NCBI GenBank assembly: GCA_002733945.2
Contig: NVXO02000002.1
Span: forward strand, 324,799-336,978
DNA: 12,180 nt
Direction: 5' to 3'
Source: Sulfurimonas sp.
GTDB taxonomy: Bacteria; Campylobacterota; Campylobacteria; Campylobacterales; Sulfurimonadaceae
The position numbers were made by a program, and so were the translations under genes. The notes under the pieces were generated by a model. The model worked only from the letters and a program-made list of their open reading frames with translations, was not told the origin of the DNA and ran no database searches. This document shows, piece by piece, positions 1 through 6,470 of the stretch (position 1 is the stretch's first letter; every line of letters begins with the position of its first letter).

Positions 1-339
1 AAGATTTCTCTTCTTAGCTGCTGCTAAAGGACCTGTTTCAGTCTCTGCGAAACTTACTGTAAGAACTTTATAATCAACATTTTCTTTGAGATCTAATCTG
101 CCCAACATATCAGCCATATCATTTAGCTGTGGTGTACAAATACCAGAACATCTAAAGTAATTTAACGTTAATAATGTCGGCTTGCCGTCCATTAACTCTC
201 GTAAAGTAACTTCCTCTGATTTTTCATTAATAAATTTCAAATCAAGTGAAACACTATCCCCTAATTTTTCTGATATGCCTAATTCACTTGCATATAAAAA
301 ATTCATGAATAAAGATATGACTAATATGTATCTAAGCAT
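1..339 (-). CDS. SCO/SenC-family copper chaperone, N-terminal 113 residues (cut by window edge)
   Basis: This is a partial gene: the first 113 codons are present and the reading frame runs off base 1. The ATG at 339-337 is preceded by a GGGAGAG ribosome site and starts a hydrophobic signal sequence (residues 1-17, ending LYAS). The motif FRCSGICTPQL places the SCO-type copper ligands at Cys64 and Cys68, in the context GKPTLLTLNYF before and QLNDMADML after. Proteins of this family bind copper by CxxxC plus a later His and help assemble the CuA or CuB centre of respiratory oxidases, or act as thiol reductases, on the outer side of the inner membrane. The downstream His is outside the window. 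It is clearly a paralogue of the gene at 508-1260: the first 110 residues align without gaps except one residue near position 102. The two look like a tandem duplication that has diverged. The family call is firm; the exact oxidase partner cannot be told from here. Confidence 0.9.
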   Translation of the reverse strand, partial: MLRYILVISLFMNFLYASELGISEKLGDSVSLDLKFINEKSEEVTLRELMDGKPTLLTLNYFRCSGICTPQLNDMADMLGRLDLKENVDYKVLTVSFAETETGPLAAAKKRNL

Positions 340-470
340 ATACTCTCCCTAGCATCCTGATTTTCCCCAGTAAAATACTGAAAAATACGGGCAAGTATAC
401 TTCACCTTACTTTAAATAGACTTTAATTAGTTATTGGTTTTTTTTATACTTTATATAAAAAAATTTAATA

Positions 471-497
471 ACTGGTATAAAAAAAAATTATACTAGT
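471..497. repeat. A/T-rich inverted repeat between the two SCO genes
   Basis: Arms ACTGGTATAA (471-480) and TTATACTAGT (488-497) flank a seven-A spacer. Nine of ten positions pair as Watson-Crick; the tenth is G-T (wobble) on the plus strand and A-C on the minus strand. It lies 10 nt beyond the stop codon of the 508-1260 gene. Reading on the minus strand a T7 tract follows after a further 7 nt or so, so it might be a weak terminator, but the stem is A/T-rich and the loop is poly-U. The rest of the 340-507 spacer is A/T-rich with no ORF; it should hold any promoter of the upstream-cut SCO gene, but no convincing -10/-35 pair stands out. Confidence 0.35.
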
Positions 498-507
498 AAA
501 TGAACAT

Positions 508-1260
508 TCAGTTCTTTTTTACCTTTATAAGATATACAAATAATAGAATAATTATACTCAACATAAATATCGCCCATATTTTACTTCCAGTTTCCACTAT
601 AGTATCCCCTAGAGGTTTTTCTGAAAAACAGTATGGAGAATTTTTAGAAATAGTCGGTGTAACTTTTTCATCTTTTGCTTCAATTAATGCCAACTTCACA
701 TCCGTTGACAACTGTTCAATTCCGCGCATATAACGTGTTATTTTTCCAGTTGGGGAGAGAACAATTAAAGTTGCACCATGAATATAATCTACTTGTCCAT
801 CTTCTGCAATAGTTTTTTTAAACTTAAAACCTACACTTTGTGCTAAAACACCTGAACTATTGTTCTCGCCAATAACAAAATGCCATGCATCTTCAACAAA
901 AGCTCTATTCATAGAGTGAATAAGATTCTTTTTTTTATCTCTAGCCAATTCTGGTGTTTCATCTTCAGCAAAATCAACAGTCAATACCTTAAAATCAGTG
1001 TTTTCAGCTAAGTGTAATCTACTTAACATAATGGCCATATCATTGAGCTGTGGGGAACAGATACCTGCACATTTAAAATAGTTTAATGTAAGTAGTGTTG
1101 GTTTACCATCCATCAGTTCTCCGAGTGTAACACGCTTAGCTTGCTCGTTAATAAAAACTAAATCAAGAGGAACATATTCTCCAAGTTTTTCGTTTATACC
1201 AAGCCCTTCAGCTTGTAGCAATTGTATACATAATAGTAGCATTGTTAGATATTTAGTCAT
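508..1260 (-). CDS. SCO/SenC-family copper chaperone with C-terminal membrane anchor
   Basis: A 250-residue SCO1/SenC/PrrC-type thioredoxin-fold protein. It has a signal peptide (about 1-17), the copper-binding CxxxC motif at Cys64 and Cys68 (YFKCAGICSPQL) and the conserved distal His161 (DYIHGATLIVLSPTG), so all three classic ligands are present. SCO proteins deliver copper to, or reduce thiols in, respiratory oxidase subunits in the periplasm. Unlike the simplest SCO proteins, it continues about 60 residues past the core: an extra Cys211 (SPYCFSEKPLGD) and a transmembrane helix at about 226-246 with a basic cytoplasmic tail (KVKKN). It is therefore probably tethered by its C-terminus once the signal peptide is removed. 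The start ATG is preceded by AAAAGG at about 6-nt spacing and a TATAAT element 31 nt upstream. A paralogue follows at 339 and below. Neighbouring respiratory genes are not visible, so the target oxidase is unknown. Confidence 0.93.
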   Translation of the reverse strand: MTKYLTMLLLCIQLLQAEGLGINEKLGEYVPLDLVFINEQAKRVTLGELMDGKPTLLTLNYFKCAGICSPQLNDMAIMLSRLHLAENTDFKVLTVDFAEDETPELARDKKKNLIHSMNRAFVEDAWHFVIGENNSSGVLAQSVGFKFKKTIAEDGQVDYIHGATLIVLSPTGKITRYMRGIEQLSTDVKLALIEAKDEKVTPTISKNSPYCFSEKPLGDTIVETGSKIWAIFMLSIIILLFVYLIKVKKN

Positions 1261-1290
1261 TTGAAACCTTTTACTTGAGTAGTTTTGAGA

Positions 1291-1296
1291 ATTATA
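1291..1296 (-). promoter_or_regulatory. -10 element (TATAAT) upstream of SCO gene
   Basis: A perfect TATAAT on the minus strand lies 31 nt upstream of the ATG at 1260, inside the 74-bp spacer after the membrane-protein gene. No good -35 box sits at 16-18 nt, which is normal for Campylobacterota, whose sigma-70 promoters usually lack one. It would let the SCO pair be transcribed apart from carA. Confidence 0.55.
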
Positions 1297-1334
1297 CTTA
1301 AGTTATAGTTGGTTTAATGTTAAGTAAAAATTGC

Positions 1335-1760
1335 TTATAGAAGTTTTTTAGGTTGAAAGAATAGCAGTGAAGCAAGAGCTATACAAGAAAAAAGTAGGAA
1401 AAAGAGTACATTTACAGAGAGTTTAAATGCGATAATACCAAAAACTGTATTACCTTGAATAATCAAAAAAAGCAGTAGTTTTGCATGTTTAGTTAGTTTT
1501 TCTTTAAATTTATCATTAACAGAATTCTTTTTTAAAAAAAGTATATGTCTATGCATAAGTATATAATAGATGATAAAGAGTTCAATTATTTTATACACTA
1601 TTAAAGCATATACAAAATAGATATTGTATTTTCCATTAAAATATTCTGGAGGTGAGAGAGTAAAAAACAAGTTAAAAACAAGTGCTAGACTTGCAAAAAG
1701 TGCAAGTAGTTTTACTATAAATGACTTGCGTTTTTCGAGAGTATTAACTAGCTCTTGCAT
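1335..1760 (-). CDS. small four-helix integral membrane protein
   Basis: A 141-residue protein of unknown function. Four hydrophobic segments are visible at about 14-35, 47-69, 95-113 and 117-135, separated by a basic loop (residues 71-94, rich in Lys and His) between helices 2 and 3 and ending in a short basic tail (QPKKLL). The ATG lies inside the end of carA, giving a 17-nt overlap, and I see no clear ribosome site, so translation is probably coupled to carA. From memory C. jejuni also has a putative integral membrane protein directly after carA (Cj1493c), so the neighbourhood is probably ancestral; sequence homology between the two was not checked. There are no catalytic motifs or cysteines suggesting a redox role. 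The topology prediction is by eye; the function is not recognised. Confidence 0.75.
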   Translation of the reverse strand: MQELVNTLEKRKSFIVKLLALFASLALVFNLFFTLSPPEYFNGKYNIYFVYALIVYKIIELFIIYYILMHRHILFLKKNSVNDKFKEKLTKHAKLLLFLIIQGNTVFGIIAFKLSVNVLFFLLFSCIALASLLFFQPKKLL

Positions 1761-2898
1761 TAAGCATTAAAGTGAGGAATTCACTAAAGATATAAGCACT
1801 TTCTTTTGGTCCTGGACTAGCTTCTGGGTGATGCTGTACTGAAAATATTGGCTCATCTTTATATTTCAAACCTTCGATAGTATTATCAAAAAGGTTAGTA
1901 TGTGTTACTTCAGCAATCTCTACAATATTATCAGGAACATTATAGTTATGATTTTGTGCTGTTATCTCTACAAGTCCTGTTTTCTCATTTTTAACAGGAT
2001 GATTTCCACCATGATGACCAAATTTTAGTTTAAATGTATCATAACCATGAGATATAGAAAGGAGTTGATGTCCTAAACAGATAGCAAAAATTGGAATCTT
2101 TGCTTCTATTAATATTTTTATCTGTTCTTGCTCTTTTTTCAGCACAAGTGGATCACCCGGACCATTTGAGAGAAAAACACCATCAATAGTTTTACTTTTG
2201 TACTGAGAAATTAAATCCTCTGCTTTAAAGTCATTAGGAATAACATTAACACCTATACCAGCTGAAACTATTTCATTTAAGATATTACGTTTAACTCCAA
2301 AATCTATAACAGCAACATTTGCTTTAACTTTGGGAGCTTCTTCATACTCAAATCCACTCATTTTATTATAAGTACTCTGAGTATGTTTATAAGCTTTTTT
2401 TGTACTTACCTGCTCTATGTAGTTTACATTTTCTATGCGAGGTGCATCTGCTAAAAGTTGTTTGAGTTCTTCTTTATCGCTTATTTTTGTAGAGGCTATC
2501 ATCATCATAGCACCCTCATCTCTAATCATTTTAGTTAAGTATCTTGTATCTATTTCACAGATTCCCATAACATTATGTTTCCTCAAAAATTCGGATAGTG
2601 ATTCTTGTGCTCTAAAATTTGAGTAACGTTCTTGATACTTACGTACTATCATACCTTTAGCATGAGCAGCTGTACTTTCCATATCTTGCTCATTTACACC
2701 AACATTACCGATTTCAGGCATTGTAAATGTAACAAACTGTCCAGCATATGAAGGATCACTCATAATCTCTTGATAACCAGTAAGAGAAGTATTAAAAACT
2801 ATCTCACCGACAACTGTAGTGTCAGCACCAAAACTTTTTGCTTCTAAATATATTCCATTTTCAAGGTAAATATATACTTTTTTTAAGGGGCTATTCAT
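1744..2898 (-). CDS. carA: carbamoyl-phosphate synthase, small (glutaminase) subunit
   Basis: CarA hydrolyses glutamine and passes ammonia to CarB, which makes carbamoyl phosphate for pyrimidines and arginine in the cytoplasm. The 384-residue length fits the family (E. coli has 382). The N-terminal CarA domain is recognisable from YLENGIYLEAKSFGA through FNTSLTGYQEIMSDPSYAGQ. The C-terminal class I glutamine amidotransferase domain has GVFLSNGPGDP, the nucleophile elbow FAICLGHQLLS with Cys274, and QHHPEASPGP giving His357 and Glu359, so the catalytic triad is complete. The ATG is preceded by GGAG, 8 nt away, within the end of the DUF507 gene, from which it is separated by only 5 nt. This DUF507-carA order is typical of Campylobacterota. 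carB is not in the window. Confidence 0.98.
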   Translation of the reverse strand: MNSPLKKVYIYLENGIYLEAKSFGADTTVVGEIVFNTSLTGYQEIMSDPSYAGQFVTFTMPEIGNVGVNEQDMESTAAHAKGMIVRKYQERYSNFRAQESLSEFLRKHNVMGICEIDTRYLTKMIRDEGAMMMIASTKISDKEELKQLLADAPRIENVNYIEQVSTKKAYKHTQSTYNKMSGFEYEEAPKVKANVAVIDFGVKRNILNEIVSAGIGVNVIPNDFKAEDLISQYKSKTIDGVFLSNGPGDPLVLKKEQEQIKILIEAKIPIFAICLGHQLLSISHGYDTFKLKFGHHGGNHPVKNEKTGLVEITAQNHNYNVPDNIVEIAEVTHTNLFDNTIEGLKYKDEPIFSVQHHPEASPGPKESAYIFSEFLTLMLNARAS

Positions 2899-2903
2899 CT
2901 CTA

Positions 2904-3455
2904 TTACTCCATACCTCGTTTCATCATCTCTTCGTGATAAAGTTTTTCATGTAATATGTCAAACTCATCAGTTCCAGGAATATATCTCTTTTTATAAGAA
3001 CGAATCTTATCCATTACCGCATCTTCAATCTCAGATGAATCAGCTATAAAACCTGTGATTGCATTATAAATAATATTTTTAATACGGTTTTCTGTTACAT
3101 CAAAATGAATAAGGTCTTCTTCATATAATTCATCAAGAATCTTATGACTGATATCTGAAAAACGCTCTTCATAATTTAATATAACACCAAACTCAGGTGC
3201 CAATTTTTTCTTAATCATAAAGAAAAGTTGACGCTCATCTACGAGTTGAAACTCTATCTCTTCTTCATTCTCTTCACAAATAAGATCTACTTTATCTTCT
3301 AAAGCCATCTCTTGTTTTACATTTTCTTCAAGTACTTTTACAGCTTCACTTGCAACAGGTTCTAAACCCTTAGTCATTGTTACAACACCACTTTTATTTA
3401 AATCAATTGCAATTTTGCTAGATATATGAGGAATAGTTTTTAGTGACAATTTCAT
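2904..3455 (-). CDS. DUF507 family protein
   Basis: A 183-residue cytoplasmic protein matching what I know of DUF507, a family of unknown function found in Campylobacterota and Aquificae. It starts MKLSLKTIPHISSKIA and is strongly charged, with an acidic middle stretch (about residues 43-80, containing EENEEEIEF) and a helical C-terminal half containing YEERFSDISHKILDELYEEDLI and ending YHEEMMKRGME. There is no signal peptide and no membrane segment. The ATG is preceded by TAGGG at about 10-nt spacing. It stands just upstream of carA as in C. jejuni (Cj1495c, Cj1494c), so the two are probably co-transcribed. No catalytic motif can be named, and I assign no function. Confidence 0.88.
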   Translation of the reverse strand: MKLSLKTIPHISSKIAIDLNKSGVVTMTKGLEPVASEAVKVLEENVKQEMALEDKVDLICEENEEEIEFQLVDERQLFFMIKKKLAPEFGVILNYEERFSDISHKILDELYEEDLIHFDVTENRIKNIIYNAITGFIADSSEIEDAVMDKIRSYKKRYIPGTDEFDILHEKLYHEEMMKRGME

Positions 3456-3494
3456 GAGCGAGTACCCTACTTATTTATTAAATTTAAACATTTT

Positions 3495-3500
3495 ACTATA
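3495..3500 (-). promoter_or_regulatory. possible -10 (TATAGT) for the DUF507-carA operon
   Basis: The 74-bp spacer between the motE-like gene and the DUF507 gene contains TATAGT on the minus strand, 40 nt upstream of the ATG at 3455. A perfect inverted repeat TTTACT-ATA-AGTAAA (3492-3506) covers it. No recognisable -35 box is present. It could equally be a small hairpin marking the end of the flagellar pair; there is no long T-tract. Confidence 0.35.
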
Positions 3501-3529
3501 AGTAAAGTAAAAATCTTATTAGAGCAATA

Positions 3530-4039
3530 TTATTTACTTAAAAGTTGTGTTAATTCTGAGGCTTTTTTAGCATCCATCTTTGTTAAAATTTTTCCTACAA
3601 CCTTTGGTTTGAGTGATTGTAAAATCATCATTGCATCTTTTGCATCCATATCTGAAAGAATCGCTGAAGCTGCTGCTGGTTTCATTTTTGAAAATGTTTG
3701 AGCAATTTTACTCATTTTTGTACTTTTAAGTTCTTTGAGTGCTACTTCATTTTTCTGCATCATCTTTTGTATGTTTTTCTCTTTTTGTGCTATATCTGCA
3801 AGTTTAGTATCAATTTCTTCTTCTTGTATGGAGAGTTTTTCTTCCTTTTGTTTCAAAAGTTCTTCTGTTGCTACTTTGAGTGCACTAAGTGCTTGTTTTT
3901 GCTCATCAATTCGTTCTAACTCAACAAGTAATTCATTTTTTCTCTCTTTAAAAATTTCTGTACATTCAAAAAGTCTATCACTTGTTTGAAGTGAAAAAAG
4001 TGATGAAGTAAATAGAGCAATAAGTAGTAATAGTTTCAA
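3530..4039 (-). CDS. periplasmic flagellar protein with MgtE_N-like C-terminal domain (MotE-like)
   Basis: A 169-residue exported protein: signal peptide at 1-16 (MKLLLLIALFTSSLFS), a long charged coiled coil (about 28-110), and a C-terminal MgtE_N-type helical domain (about 112-169) with the typical repeats MKPAAASAILSDMDAKDAMMIL and LKPKVVGKILTKMDAKKASEL. Proteins of this build are annotated as motility or flagellar proteins (MotE-like) and in C. jejuni the positional equivalent is Cj1496c, reported to be a glycoprotein that influences invasion and colonisation. It probably works in the periplasm near the flagellar motor; this is inferred. The start is TTG, supported by GAGGA six nt upstream and by the signal sequence, and overlaps the fliJ stop as TTGA. 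Transport of magnesium is not implied, since the MgtE channel domain is absent. Confidence 0.87.
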   Translation of the reverse strand: MKLLLLIALFTSSLFSLQTSDRLFECTEIFKERKNELLVELERIDEQKQALSALKVATEELLKQKEEKLSIQEEEIDTKLADIAQKEKNIQKMMQKNEVALKELKSTKMSKIAQTFSKMKPAAASAILSDMDAKDAMMILQSLKPKVVGKILTKMDAKKASELTQLLSK

Positions 4040-4470
4040 GAAAATTCCTCTGTAGTGTTGTTTTTTTTATAAGTCATAAGTGCTATTTCATCTAACTCTT
4101 TTGCCTCTTCACGTTTTTGTTTTTGAAGAATGATTTTTATCTCTTCAAGTTCAAGATAGTTAAATTTTTCATATTCTACCATATCTACTTTTAGTTGGGC
4201 TTGAGCATTTTTTATCTCAGTTCTTGCAAACTCTGTCCACTCTTGGTTATGCTGAATTATTGCTCTTTGTGAATCAAGAAGTGTTCGTGCAGATAAAAAA
4301 TCGGAAATTTGTCCAGAAGTAGGAGAAGAAATATTTTTAAGTTCATTAAATGAGAGTTCTAATGCGATAAGAGCACTATTAAGATTAGCATTAGCACTCT
4401 GAAGTACCCGTTCACTCTTTTGCATAATGTTTTTCTTAACACTTACAAGTGAGGTATATCGAGTCTTCAT
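4036..4470 (-). CDS. FliJ-like flagellar export protein
   Basis: A 144-residue, almost wholly alpha-helical protein with heptad-rich segments at about 5-48 and 58-132, without cysteines, signal peptide or membrane segment. The size, the coiled-coil build and the C-terminal stretch around YLELEEIKIILQKQKREEAKELDE fit FliJ, the central stalk of the flagellar type III export ATPase FliI and an escort protein in the cytoplasm. The sequence of FliJ is poorly conserved, so the call rests mostly on build and context: it overlaps by 4 nt a motE-like gene, and purA-fliJ-motE-DUF507-carA is the expected Campylobacterota order. Here purA does not precede it directly; about 6.3 kb of envelope genes lies in between. 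Only 25 nt separate it from the S8 protease stop, with AAAGG 10 nt before the ATG, so it has no obvious private promoter. Confidence 0.78.
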   Translation of the reverse strand: MKTRYTSLVSVKKNIMQKSERVLQSANANLNSALIALELSFNELKNISSPTSGQISDFLSARTLLDSQRAIIQHNQEWTEFARTEIKNAQAQLKVDMVEYEKFNYLELEEIKIILQKQKREEAKELDEIALMTYKKNNTTEEFS

Positions 4471-4495
4471 GCTTTATAGGCCTTTATTTGATAAA

Positions 4496-5557
4496 TTAAA
4501 AAGTAGCTAAATCTATAGCTTTTGTTAAGTTGACTTTTCCATAGCCATAATACAAATTATGACCATTTATGTATTCAACATCACCTATTTTATCACTACT
4601 ATTTCTTATAATATTTTCTACATCAACTCTTGTCAAATTAGTATCTATCTCTAAAAGTATCGCAACTATCGCACTTACTATCGGTGCAGAGGCAGATGTT
4701 CCATTAAATGTATTCGTATCAGTTGGTAATATATAATTTAGCTCATTATACCCAATTCCTAAACTCCCCATTACATCTAATGTAGCAACCCCTAAATTAT
4801 CATTACCACCAGGAGCCATTACATCTAACTCTACTCCATAATTACTATAATAAGCACGAGCATTATACTTATTAGTTGACCCTACTGCGATTACTTCTGG
4901 TATAGCTGACTCGTCACCCTCAATATTTCTTTGATTATTTCCAACTGCCCAAACAAATATTACTCCCTTACCATTTCTACCATTATTCGCCATCTCTTGT
5001 ATTTTATATTTTACACTATCTGAAACATTATATGTTCCCCAACTATTACTTATAATATCAGGATTATAACTCTCTGCTTTACTCAACAATTCTATTGTCT
5101 CACTATCACTCATATTTTGCTTGTGTTTTAAAAATATAATATTACTGTTGCATGCCAAACCTCTTAAACCAAGGTCATTATCTCTTGCAGCTATAATTCC
5201 TGTTACTGCTGTACCATGATAATCATACACTGTATTTTGTTCAACATTACTACTACCAGTTGATAAATCCCAAGTATCACTTATAGCACCTATTAAGTCT
5301 TCATGAGTAACATCAAGCCCATCATCAATAACAACTATTGTTATCCCAGCACCTGTATATTGCTCAATATTTTCCTTATGGTGTATATGAGCATTTTCAT
5401 CAATATCATTGTCTACATAAAAATTATTATTCCAATACATGCTCCATTGCACTGAAATAAGTTTTTCAGTCAGATTAGTAGTCGTAGATTTTTTTCCAGA
5501 AGAGCCACTTCCACAAGCTGTGAAAAGTATTATTAACAAGATATAAACTATTTTCAT
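4496..5557 (-). CDS. kexin-type S8 serine endopeptidase, predicted lipoprotein, no propeptide
   Basis: A 353-residue subtilase. The catalytic triad is complete: Asp78 (IVVIDDGLDVTHEDL), His114 (YHGTAVTGIIAA) and Ser288 (NGTSASAPIVSAI), with oxyanion-hole Asn207 in VWAVGNN. The second Asp after Asp78 (DDG rather than DTG/DSG) and the VQWSMYWNN entry at about 36-44 (compare QWHL in convertases) point to the kexin/furin-like subfamily S8B. The protein begins with a signal peptide and a possible lipobox, LFTAC, giving lipid attachment at Cys15, followed by a GSGSSGKKSTTT linker. It ends soon after the catalytic domain: there is no P-domain. It also lacks the roughly 80-residue propeptide that should precede QW; a propeptide-like protein is encoded by the gene just upstream, overlapping as ATGA. 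It is probably anchored to a membrane, facing the periplasm or the outside, and cuts another envelope protein; the substrate is unknown. Confidence 0.92.
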   Translation of the reverse strand: MKIVYILLIILFTACGSGSSGKKSTTTNLTEKLISVQWSMYWNNNFYVDNDIDENAHIHHKENIEQYTGAGITIVVIDDGLDVTHEDLIGAISDTWDLSTGSSNVEQNTVYDYHGTAVTGIIAARDNDLGLRGLACNSNIIFLKHKQNMSDSETIELLSKAESYNPDIISNSWGTYNVSDSVKYKIQEMANNGRNGKGVIFVWAVGNNQRNIEGDESAIPEVIAVGSTNKYNARAYYSNYGVELDVMAPGGNDNLGVATLDVMGSLGIGYNELNYILPTDTNTFNGTSASAPIVSAIVAILLEIDTNLTRVDVENIIRNSSDKIGDVEYINGHNLYYGYGKVNLTKAIDLATF

Positions 5558-5823
5558 CTTAAATAATTTCTTTTGGTAACATCCTCATGCACATACTTAA
5601 TATCTTTAAGCTGACCTAGTTGCTTAATAATACTCTGTAAATTATCTGTGTTTTCAACTTTATATAAATATACATTTTTTGTTAATTTTTTAATTTGTGT
5701 AAGATTATATATTTTTTCATACTGGGTAAATTTTTCATATGAATTAAATGTTATTATTAATTTATCATTATAAACAATTTCTTGTGCTGATAAAACACTA
5801 ACTAGTAGTAAAAAAAATCTCAT
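5554..5823 (-). CDS. stand-alone subtilisin-propeptide (inhibitor I9-like) secreted protein
   Basis: An 89-residue protein with a signal peptide (1-13, ending VLSA) and a mature domain of about 76 residues whose pattern fits the S8 propeptide / I9 inhibitor fold: strand KLIITF, a helix (SYEKFTQYEKIY), strand KKLTKNVYLYKV, the second helix TDNLQSIIKQLGQL and the closing DIKYVHEDV, comparable to the ...VKYVEPN... end of many subtilase propeptides. No I9 database match was run, so the family assignment is by eye. It overlaps the following S8 protease gene by ATGA, and that protease lacks its own propeptide. The likely role is a foldase and inhibitor acting in trans in the periplasm. It is not a simple frameshift break of one gene: the downstream protease has its own start, signal peptide and lipobox. 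Confidence 0.72.
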   Translation of the reverse strand: MRFFLLLVSVLSAQEIVYNDKLIITFNSYEKFTQYEKIYNLTQIKKLTKNVYLYKVENTDNLQSIIKQLGQLKDIKYVHEDVTKRNYLR

Positions 5824-6470
5824 TTGTTAACTATATTATGGCTGATTGTAACCAAAGAAGCATAGTTATTTATATAAAGATCCGTTATTGTCACATACTG
5901 CTTGGACATAAACCTTTTACTCGCTTTTATCATTTGATGCACTGAAATAGCATTAAAACTTTTATATATAAATTCTGAACAATACATTTTATCATTTGTT
6001 TTTATGTCAAAATCCATATCAAACTTTATATTTTTCTTTAACATCATTTTCATGTACTCAAGTACTTTTTGTGAATTAATGATATCAAATTTATAGACTG
6101 CCCAAATTTTTACATCTTTTAAATAACTTGATAAACTTTCTTTGACCACGCCATCATATCCTTTAGGTAAACTTTCTTGAGAATGTATGACAAATACTTT
6201 GTCATTTTCAATTATAATTATTCCGGCATGAGAATATCTTTTTTCTGCATTACTAAAGTTAGCAGCGACTATAGAGTCCATCCCATAGCCTCTACGAAGT
6301 ATAATGTTACCACTATGTAAAATACTAATCTCAGGATACTTAGAAGTTATCACTTTTGAATAAGTATTAGTATAATTTTTTTTAACTTCCACTAACGACT
6401 GATTGTAATAAGTACTAGATATAGCGACTATTAGTACAACTATAATCAAATACTTTTTTTTTATAATCAA
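5820..6470 (-). CDS. membrane-anchored YiiX/C92-like permuted papain-fold hydrolase
   Basis: A 216-residue protein with an N-terminal hydrophobic anchor or uncleaved signal (about 7-20). Its motifs are those of circularly permuted NlpC/P60-type enzymes of the YiiX/YebB (MEROPS C92) group: SGNIILRRG (53-61), RYSHAGIII with the catalytic His81, VFVIHSQE with a polar residue His96 in the third position, and MYCSEFIYKSF with the nucleophile Cys164 near the C-terminal side. Such enzymes include peptidases, amidases and acyl transferases; the substrate cannot be read from sequence. The TTG start overlaps the preceding barrel gene's TGA as TTGA, and the gene overlaps the next as ATGA, so it is translated as part of the operon. 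Codons 3-6 hold a run of nine A residues, which could slip. The domain should face the periplasm. Confidence 0.85.
   Translation of the reverse strand: MIIKKKYLIIVVLIVAISSTYYNQSLVEVKKNYTNTYSKVITSKYPEISILHSGNIILRRGYGMDSIVAANFSNAEKRYSHAGIIIIENDKVFVIHSQESLPKGYDGVVKESLSSYLKDVKIWAVYKFDIINSQKVLEYMKMMLKKNIKFDMDFDIKTNDKMYCSEFIYKSFNAISVHQMIKASKRFMSKQYVTITDLYINNYASLVTISHNIVNK

Noticed and set aside
368-380. CAGTA-AAA-TACTG inverted repeat in the SCO spacer as an operator
   Set aside because: Five-bp arms in AT-rich DNA are too short to separate from chance, and there is no related second site.
500-733. Plus-strand 77-codon frame overlapping the SCO gene end
   Set aside because: It is antisense to the C-terminal anchor of the SCO protein and shows no start signal or domain.
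3530-4039. Magnesium transporter MgtE
   Set aside because: Only an MgtE_N-like domain is present behind a signal peptide and coiled coil; the CBS and membrane channel domains are missing and the neighbour is fliJ-like.
5554-5823. Propeptide gene taken as a frameshifted front end of the S8 protease
   Set aside because: The protease has its own ATG, signal peptide and lipobox after the overlap, and the small gene ends after a complete propeptide-like domain, so the split is structural and not a mutation.
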